A DNA stretch of 64,000 bases from Oasisia sp. SBJ-2009 (lineage: Eukaryota > Annelida > Polychaeta > Sabellida > Siboglinidae), in contig OZ024865.1 of assembly GCA_964017155.1 (NCBI GenBank), positions 16,464,377 through 16,528,376 of the forward strand, read 5' to 3'. Both the position numbers and the translations under genes were made by a program. This document shows positions 56,601 to 64,000 of the stretch, piece after piece. The stretch's first letter is position 1. The number at the start of each line of letters is the position of its first letter. The notes beneath the pieces are model-generated. The model was not told where the DNA came from, did not search any database, and worked only from the letters and a program-made list of their open reading frames with translations.

Positions 56601-59505
56601 CATTCCTGTGCAACACCATGCAAACCATAGAAATGCAGCTTTTTACACAGTATATCATGATCAACAGTATCAAAGGCCTTTTTTAGGTCAATAAATACTC
56701 CAACAGTGTATTTATTTTTTTCTAACGAAGTTGTAATTTATTCTACCAAATCTAAAAGAGCCTCAATTGTTGACATGCTAGATCTAAACCCATACTGACT
56801 TGGACTGAGTATGTTACATTTATTAAGGAACTTGTCCAATCTGTTGTTATATAATTTCTCCAAAACTTTTGAGAATTGTGGTAATAAAGATATTGGCCTG
56901 TAATTTGTAAAAACGTTTTTTTCTCCAGACTTATATAGCGGAATAACTTTAGCTATTTTCATTTTGTTTGTAAAAACACCTGTTTGAAATTAAACATTAC
57001 ATATATGAACAAATGGCTTAACTATTTTGGAAATTACTTTCTTAAGCAGGCTCATGCTAATGTCAATGAAATCAGTTGATCTTTTGTTTTTACAATTTTG
57101 AACAGTTCTGATAATTTCTAGGTCATCAACAGGATCTAGAAACATAGTATGTTCAATGTTTTCTTCTAAGTAATCATAAATAGTTGTATCGTCTTTAGGT
57201 AAGGGGATATTTTTTGCTAAGTTGGGGCCAACATTTGTAAAGAAATTATTAAATCCATTAGCAATATCTTCTTTCTTTGAAATTTTCTTGTTGTTTTTTA
57301 TAAAGTATTCTGGATATGTTGGCTTATTTTTGTGTTTATTAATTACTTCATTTAGTATTTTCCAGGTCTCTGTAACATTTGCTTTTTGTTTTTCTAACAA
57401 TGAGCTATAATAGTTTTTTTCTGTAATTCTTAATATAGATGTTAATTTATTTTTGTACGTTTTGTATTTTTGTTCTGCTTCTGCAGATCTCAATACAATG
57501 AATGTTTTATATAACCTATTTTTCTTTGTACAAGCACGTTTTAAACCATTGGTGAAACAGGTTTTTTTTTCTCAAAGCTTTTTTGGGGAACTTTTTTCAC
57601 TGGACTGTTAAATATATTCATAAATATGTGTAGAAAAGAGTCATATGCTTGATTAACATCATCAGTTTTTAAGACATTTTCCCAGGTTTGTTCACTCAGT
57701 TCATTTGAAAATGATTCCATTGTATGCTCATTCATCTTTCTGATAAATTGAAATTCCTTTACATTATTCCTGCTTATGTTATACTCACAGAGTGCAAATA
57801 TTGGTAAATGATCACTAATGTCATTGAACATGATACCACTAGTTACGTTGAAGTGTAATTCATTTGTGAATATGTTATCTATTAGTGTAGTTGAGTTAGC
57901 TGTGGTAACGCACACATATCAACATCTGAAGCACTCTTTAAAGGTGATCATTTCAAACAGTACTACTCAAACGTACAGTACACTAACTGTCTATTAATAA
58001 AAAATGCCACAAAAGAAAACCATATTTTCACCCCTATATACGTATTTTGTCTTTTCCGCACACTTGTGAAATATACCTCACAGTCACATACTTAGCAGGT
58101 GCAGACTAGCAAACATAATGGAAATCTGAGGGGATTTAAAAAAACATCCCAGTAAAATTTTACAATCAGTTAAACAGTTAGCATTGCAGGGTCTGTACAC
58201 ATCTGGACATTTGAAATTCAAGGCTATTGAAGACTTTTCAAGACTATTTGACAAATAAATTCAAGTTTTTTTAATGACGTCGGTACTTTTAATTACTGTA
58301 AATTAACATTGAAAACATCATTCCAAATGAATCGCGTCACACTCGACCAACTTATTTTAATCCACTAAGTACAAAATGGCGTGATCTCGATGAAATGCTG
58401 ATTGCCCAATGAGCATGTGCATTATTTTTGTGCGTCGACTTTCCCTTCGGCCTGACTGCCACTGGCCTACATTGGCTACATATGCTAGTTCGTCACGACA
58501 ATTGAGTAAGAAAAATGTATTGACCACAATTAAATTCAAGACTTTACAAGACTACTTTATAAAATTCAAGGATTTCATGGCCTTGTATTTGGTCCAATCA
58601 AATTCAAGGCTTTTCAAGACTTTTAAGGCCCTGTATGGACCCTGGCATTAACATCCCCAGAGGAGCAAAATACACATACCAATAAATGTAGACAAACTTG
58701 ACTGTCTTGATGTCATCAATATAGTCCGACGTCCGATACAGGGCGTACATCACTTGGTCGTCCAAGAAACTGTCCCGCAACTCCGAGATGTCGCCCGTTC
58801 CCTTGGCAACCAACGCTAGGGGGCGCTTCAGGTTGTTGTCCTCGAAGCCGGCCAACATCCACGACACGTCACTGGTGTCCTGACGTACTTCCATGAGTGC
58901 GTCCGTCAACTCTTGTGTCACGTCGACACTGGCACCAGATGGAGCCACGTTCCTCAGCATCGTCGTCACCTGTTTCTTGACAGCGTGCGCCGTGAACCCT
59001 CGCTCCTGGCGACCTTCAAGTGACCCCTCGATGACGTGGTTGCGGGTCCCACTGCCCTCCTCCAACTGTCAAACAGGTCACTCATGTTCTAGGTTCTCAA
59101 AAGCGTTATACAGAGAGACTGTTGAATAGTTATGTGTTAGAGTCCTAGACCATTTTGCAAACATAAATTAGATAACTAAACTAACATTCAGATTGTTTAT
59201 TGTTATAAAGGTTTTTTCTTTTCAATAAATGTCACAATATCTTTTTTAATTAACTGTGGTATGGTTATACATGTAAATAGTGTTGTCGCACCTTCCATTG
59301 CACTGTTCAGATGCTTTATGTATGTAATTAAGCAATTATAAGGGTAAACATGATAAGTATTGTACTTCTTTTACCCTTTTTTTAACAATTTGTATTGTAT
59401 GTATAATGTAGTGGTAGTAGTAATAGTGGTAGTAGCAGTAGCAGTAGCAGCAGCAGTAGCAGTAGCAGTAGCAGTAGCAGTAGCAGTAGCAGTAGCAGTA
59501 GCAGC

Positions 59506-59549
<44 letters not shown>

Positions 59550-59811
59550 CAGCAGCAGCAGCAGTAGTAGTAGTAGCAGTAGCAGCAGCAGTAGCAGTAG
59601 CAGCAGCAGCAGCAGTAGCAGTAGCAGCAGCAGCAGCAGTAGTAGTAGTAGCAGTAGCAGCAGCAGTAGCAGTAGCAGTAGCAGTAGTAGTAGTAGTAGC
59701 AGTAGTAGTAGTAGTAGTAGTAGCAGTAGTAGTAGTAGTAGTAGTAGCAGTAGTAGTAGTAGTAGTAGTAGCAGTAGTAGTAGTAGTAGTAGCAGTAGTA
59801 ATAGTAGTAGT

Positions 59812-59870
<59 letters not shown>

Positions 59871-61465
59871 CAGTAGTAGTAGTTGTTATTGAAATAAATT
59901 TCAATTCAATTAAAATTCAATTAAAACATGTGACAATTGTTTTATTTAAAGTTACAACCCGACCATAATTAGTACAGGTCAGTTTTTATACTGTACAGTT
60001 TCCAGACCATTCAATGCATTTTATGCAGTATTGAAATCACACTTTCAACAGCTACCTTGCGATAGCTGCATGGAGATTTGTAAACATAGCTTTATGTAGA
60101 GACCCGTCCACCCGTTATTTGGACGGGTAAAAACTGTTGTGGAAGGGTAGAAATACGGGTGGACAGGTGGTGGACGGGTAAAAAAATTAAGGAGCAAAAA
60201 AACTTCTTCCAAAACCATAGATATTGTCATTTATCCCTCAGAACTGAGCATAAATGGTGTCACATGTGTTTGTAGTCCATTTCAGGTCATCAGACACATT
60301 TGAAAGTTTGTAAACTGGCTTAACAGTTAACATCCATGTGTCCACCAAAACATGTGTGACTGGCAATAATTGGGTCCTGCATTAAGCCATGTTTGCAAAT
60401 GGCTACTACCAGGGGACATTCATATATTCATGTCTTTAACATTTCTACATGTCTACTACATGTCCAAATGCAAAGTACTTTTGATTTTCACTGGCATCCG
60501 TGATCATGACTATAAAATCGCACGTTTTGCCTTGGTTCAAATGCTTCCAAACCCCCTACAATATCTATGGTGGGGTCTAGTCTCAAAAACATATTATTAT
60601 TATACCCCTAACGCAAAAATTTGCATTATCATATACTTTATTCACACTAAAATTAAAGCAGGGCTTTATGCAGGACCCAATTATTGCCAGTCACATGTTT
60701 TGGTGGACACATGGATGTTAACTGGTAAGCCAGTTTACAAACTTGAAATGTGTCTGACCTAAAATGGAAAATACAAACACACATGTGACTCCATTTACAC
60801 TTAGACCTTTTTTCTCCTTAATTATTCCCCCCTCCACCCATATTTCTACCCGTCCACAACGATTTTTACCCATCCAAATGACGGGTGGACGGGTCTCTAC
60901 ATACAGCTATGCACTAAAGTAATTTTTTTCCATTTAAAGGTTGATACTCAGTCTCAACTATTCCACTCCTGCTGAATGTATTTTTTGACTTTGTGGGTTT
61001 ATTCAACCACCCTAAGTTGACCTTCTGACCTCTCCGACTGACCTTCTTGACCAGTTCCTCCTCCTTCAAGTCCTCCAGACTGCCCGTCTCAATGAGGGCG
61101 TGGTAGGGGTTGAAGTGTTGCTCTATGCTGCCATGTACCACCCCATATCGCCCCTTCTTCACAAACGGCACATTGTCTCCTATCCTGCAATAGAACAATG
61201 ACACTCTGACCTGAGTTACATGGCACAGCAACTGACAATCTGATAACACAAAGTACTGTGTCACAACACAGACCTGCAAGTGTAGTATTGTGTACAGAGT
61301 CTACAGACAGATGTGTATCACACAGACACTGCATGTGTACAGACTGATGTGTATCACTGCAGGGATATGAAGGAACACAATGTAATCATTCAGTACATCA
61401 AAGTACAAATGGTATAAATGGCTGGACATCAGATGCTCTTTGATATTTCGGTAGATTCTCTATTG

Positions 61466-61528
<63 letters not shown>

Positions 61529-61626
61529 CAGAACATCTACTGATGGAAATGGACTACCAGGGGGTACATATATTTACAATACATTGACGTTGTTTTAATA
61601 TCAATATATGTATATATATATACACC

Positions 61627-61673
<47 letters not shown>

Positions 61674-62237
61674 CATTTTACTAATATGAACATAGAAAAA
61701 ACTGACACTAGCTGACATATTACAAGTAATTAACTAGTGAACGTAGACGAAGTTGACACTAATTGATTTGTTAGTAACTCACCAGTGAATGTAGATAAAT
61801 GACAAACATGACACTAATTGTCATATAAGTAACCAAGCAGTGAATGTAGACAAACATGACACTAACTGACACGTCAGTTACGGTCAGTAACTCACCAGTG
61901 AATGTAGACAAACATGACACTAACTGACACGTCAGTTACGGTCAGTAACTCACCAGTGAATGTAGACAAACTTGACAGTAGTTGACATGTCGAATGCAGT
62001 GCACAGTCGCACCAAGCAGTACATCATCTGATCATCACGCAAATGCGCAAAGAAGTCGTCACCAATTGACGCATCAGGCGACGTGTCCTGGGCGACTACG
62101 TCAATGAGTGTGGGGTTGTTGTCGACGTGACCCACGACGACCCAGGCTCGACACTCCGGGGGGCGATCATCTGACCGGAGCGCCCTGATGGCCTGTTGTA
62201 ATCGGTCCTCATCTGCGACCTCTGCCGTGGTGCTCAT
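53659..62237 (-). CDS. Tandem coactosin-like (double ADF-H) protein (gene span, 5 exons)
   Basis: Exons 61954-62237, 61043-61184, 58680-59065, 54814-54955 and 53659-53697 (transcript order) join in phase to 330 residues. Two ADF-homology domains of coactosin type lie at about 8-140 and 168-316. Each contains the signature TVKFVYI(H/Y)W-IGE/D and a Lys/Arg-rich strand, and each ends with a similar tail (SGTRNHV, SGSKSFV). Coactosins bind F-actin. The intron positions are the same in both domains (after the Trp of the VKFVYIxW motif, phase 2), showing internal duplication. Human COTL1 has a single domain, so this is a two-domain form. The start is the first ATG after an acceptor at 62246; the 5'UTR exon is not located. 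Confidence 0.82.
53814..54185. mobile_element. Possible MITE with imperfect inverted ends
   Basis: Left end CCCATTCACACTACAAA and right end TTTTGTAGTGTGAATG (inverted), with ACCGGTT-rich subterminal repeats. The ends are imperfect, so the call is tentative. Confidence 0.45.
54385..54745 (-). mobile_element. tRNA-derived SINE, near full length
   Basis: On the minus strand a pol III A-box-like (TGGCTCAGGGGTAG) and B-box-like (GGTTCAAATCC) pair is followed by a body (CTTGGGCAAGTTTTGTTCAC) and an end GCGCTATATAAGAAC. Three other partial copies in the window share the body. This is not a functional tRNA gene. Confidence 0.75.
54814..54955 (-). CDS. Coactosin-like exon 4 (ADF-H 2, C-terminal half)
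   Basis: Acceptor CCTGCAG, donor AAG|GTCAGA; phase 2 to 0. It has the same length (142 bp) and phase as exon 2, with equivalent sequence (IGEKTRPLMKGKVSAYSG and SDIKEDVIRDK). Confidence 0.85.
55290..57915 (-). mobile_element. Non-LTR retrotransposon (CR1/Jockey-like LINE), 5'-truncated and frame-broken
   Basis: In order on the minus strand: the end of an AP endonuclease (TLIDNIFTNELHF ... DISDHLPIF, about 57915-57541), a linker, reverse transcriptase motifs (VIPLYKSGEKNVFTNYRPIS; SCGVPQGSIWGPKLFI; YILFADDTNLL, an FADD catalytic box), the C-terminal region (ITGVKLWNSL-like, ending about 55602) and a 3'UTR ending in a (GTA/GTT)n tail. The frame is broken at least at about 57500, 56980, 56700 and 56300, so it is inactive. 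It lies in coactosin-like intron 3, same strand as the gene. Confidence 0.9.
58680..59065 (-). CDS. Coactosin-like exon 3 (linker and ADF-H 2)
   Basis: Acceptor TTTGACAG, donor TG|GTATGT; phase 0 to 2. It encodes the linker (EEGSGTRNHVIEGS) and most of the second domain (QELTDALMEVRQDTSDVSWM, DDQVMYALYRTSD, TVKFVYIY). A truncated LINE copy begins about 25 bp upstream of the acceptor. Confidence 0.85.
59090..59910 (+). mobile_element. 5'-truncated copy of the same LINE with expanded tail microsatellite
   Basis: The plus strand here matches the last few codons and the 3'UTR of the element at 55290-57915 (shared stretches such as GTTAGAGTCCTAGACCATTT and GTAAACATGATAAGTATTGT). The short GTA/GTT tail of the other copy is here a roughly 465-bp GTA/GCA repeat (59410-59880), followed by the same AATAAATTTCAATTCAAT end. 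It is antisense to the host gene and starts about 25 bp from an exon. Confidence 0.85.
60085..60912. mobile_element. Long foldback element, about 300-bp arms
   Basis: The left arm (about 60085-60395) and right arm (about 60650-60912) are inverted copies, both with TGTAGAGACCCGTCCACCCG. Single-arm relatives lie at 3577-3805 and 12925-13190. It lies in coactosin-like intron 2. Confidence 0.75.
61043..61184 (-). CDS. Coactosin-like exon 2 (ADF-H 1, C-terminal half)
   Basis: Acceptor ATTGCAG, donor AAG|GTCAGT; phase 2 to 0. It encodes IGDNVPFVKKGRYGVVHGSI and ETGSLEDLKEEELVKK, the actin-contact strand and final helix. Confidence 0.85.
61730..61985. repeat. Tandem copies of a splice donor and exon end
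   Basis: Four to five units of about 54-60 bp. In minus-strand sense each carries TTTGTCTACATTCACTG, the end of coactosin-like exon 1, with GTGAGTTACT or a decayed form of it. The first unit is the real exon end at 61954. Confidence 0.88.
61954..62237 (-). CDS. Coactosin-like exon 1 (start; ADF-H 1)
   Basis: ATG lies eight bases after the acceptor TGTTGCAG. It encodes MSTTAEVADEDRLQQAIRAL and RDDQMMYCLVRL and ends VKFVYIH plus TG; donor TG|GTGAGT, phase 2. Both edges are involved in tandem duplications. Confidence 0.82.
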
Positions 62238-62249
62238 GGCTGGGGCTGC

Positions 62250-62945
62250 AACAGGTGGATACTCTCAGATACTACACGGTCTGATACTATTAAATACTAC
62301 ACAGTTTGATACTATCAAATACTACAGAGTCTGATATTATGAAATACTACAGAGACTGATACTATCAAATACTACAGAGACTGATACTATCAAATACTAC
62401 ACAGTCTGATACTATCAAATACTACAGAGTCTGATACTCTCAAATACTAAACAGTCTGATACTCTCAAATACTACAGTCTGATACTCTCAAATACTACAC
62501 AGTCTGATACTATCAAACACTACAGAGTTTGATACTCTCAAATACTACTGAGTCTGATACACTCCACTATTTCTGAGTCTGATACTATCAAATACTACAG
62601 TATAATAGTCGTGGCTGGGGCTGCAACAGGTGGAGATACTCTCAAATACTACAGAGTCTGATACACTCAAATACAACACAGTCTGATACACTCAAAAACT
62701 ACAGAGTCTGATACACTCAAATACTAGAGTCTGATACACTCAAATATTACACATTCTGATACTTTCAAATACTAGTCTGATACACTCAAATACTACAGAG
62801 TCTGATACACTTGAATACTACAGAGTCTGATACACTCAAATACTACAGTCTGATACTATCAAATACTACAGTCTGATACTATCAAATACTACAGAGTCTG
62901 ATACTATCAAATACTATAAAGTCTGATACTCTCAAATACCACAAA
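62250..62945. repeat. About 25-bp minisatellite upstream of coactosin-like exon 1
   Basis: Some 25 degenerate units of TCTGATACTATCAAATACTA type, interrupted at 62610 by a second copy of the exon acceptor segment. Confidence 0.92.
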
Positions 62946-63892
62946 CCGATATTCGCTGCTGGCCAATGCTGGGGCTGCAGTTGGTAGAGATATGCCCTGG
63001 GTATTCATATATACTATATATTCTGATACTCATCACTGGAGTTGCGACAGGTGGAATCAACAGAGATACTCACAAATACTATAGTCTGATACTCAGTGTT
63101 GGGACACACACACACACACGCATGCACACATGCACGCACACACACGCACGCACGCACGCATGCACGCACGCACACACACACACTGTCACACACACACATG
63201 CACGCACGCATGTCGCACACATTTGACATTAAAATATACTGGTCACTGTAACATTTTGATAAAAAGGTATGCCATATACTCGTCATTATTTGTACACAGA
63301 ATTACATTAAGAACAAACCAAATGAGCTAATTGGGAAGTTGGGACATATGTATTTCTTTAGAATTTGAAAATGTGGTGGCTACTTAAAATTAAGAATTTG
63401 GAAACACTTTCAACAACATACACATTAGAAATAGACAATTCTAGCACAGAATCCAAGAAATTCTGTTTGCACCCTGATTTATTTTTATACAACAGAAACA
63501 TGACACACTTGTAGACTGTGACAGTTCTACTATCTGTATACAGGCCTGAAGAGCACATTCCTTGCAGGCGGCCTTAATGCCCCTGTGTGTTACCTGGGCT
63601 GGTGTTACAGGGTGTCAGTATAACTCACTTGTATTGTTAACTAAACCTGCCTGACAGGAAGAGTTACATCTCAGATTACAGTGAAGTGTCTGTGTATAGT
63701 AATGGTCTTCTTAGAGTGCTTTGTCCCAGTGTGTGCTGTGTGAATAAAGCCAGCAGTCTAGCTGAGTGAAGAACCACTGTAACTTTTTTGTATTCTGCAT
63801 TGTTAGATGACAAAATGCCTCAAGGGTTGCTTGAGTACTGAGATGGCTGACACGGCAGAGGCAGATACCACGACAGTAGGATACATGGTGAC
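62946..63892. other. Region upstream of the coactosin-like gene, no exon identified
   Basis: It holds two more degenerate copies of the GCTGGGGCTGCA acceptor segment (about 62968, 63040) and CA-rich sequence at 63100-63200. A 5'UTR exon of the coactosin-like gene should lie here or beyond the window. Confidence 0.4.
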
Positions 63893-63967
<75 letters not shown>

Positions 63968-64000
63968 TGTGTTGTGTGTTGTGTGTTGTGTGTTGTGTGT
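63893..64000 (+). repeat. (GT)n / TGTTG repeat running off the window
   Basis: GT dinucleotides, then GTGTT variants; cut by the window end. Confidence 0.98.

Overview
This is a stretch of animal nuclear DNA with intron-rich genes, typical GT-AG splice sites, AT-rich introns, many transposable-element fragments and very long micro- and minisatellites. It is not bacterial, and no operon, CRISPR array, tRNA or rRNA gene was found. Gene content and several tandem repeats that copy exon/intron junctions fit an invertebrate, most likely a cephalochordate (amphioxus). The repeats resemble what I recall being called 'mirage minisatellites' in amphioxus. The species cannot be proved from the sequence alone.

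Four protein-coding genes can be assembled exon by exon with matching splice phases. (1) Minus strand, 15961 to 2959: a type I membrane receptor with three Ig domains, one fibronectin type III domain, a transmembrane helix and a short tail. Ten exons were found; the signal-peptide exon was not. (2) Plus strand, 18031 to 22291: a complete four-exon, 325-residue tyrosine phosphatase with a CX5R loop, arranged head to head with gene 1. (3) Plus strand, 30314 to 49602: a 14-exon NWD1/NWD2-like protein of about 1,790 residues (DUF4062, NACHT ATPase, WD repeats). Its first exon is uncertain; a candidate lies at 27101. It has one GC-AG intron, and its introns carry kilobases of simple repeats. (4) Minus strand, 62237 to 53659: a complete five-exon, 330-residue protein with two coactosin-type ADF-H domains.

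Repeats: five LINE-derived coding fragments (at 4.5, 24.2, 29.3, 51.1 and 55.3-57.9 kb), a 5'-truncated copy of the last one at 59.1-59.9 kb, a tRNA-derived SINE family with about four copies, a hAT-like non-autonomous element with an 8-bp target duplication, and several families of foldback elements or MITEs with long inverted arms.

The most unusual theme is that minisatellites repeatedly sit on gene signals. A splice acceptor plus 44 bp of exon is copied 14 extra times at 6.5-7.6 kb. A splice donor plus exon end is copied about four times at 61.7-62.0 kb. A start-codon exon acceptor is re-copied at 62.6 and 63.0 kb. The NWD stop codon lies in a tandem array at 49.6 kb. Other arrays directly abut splice sites at 8.25, 22.1, 32.5 and 47.0 kb.
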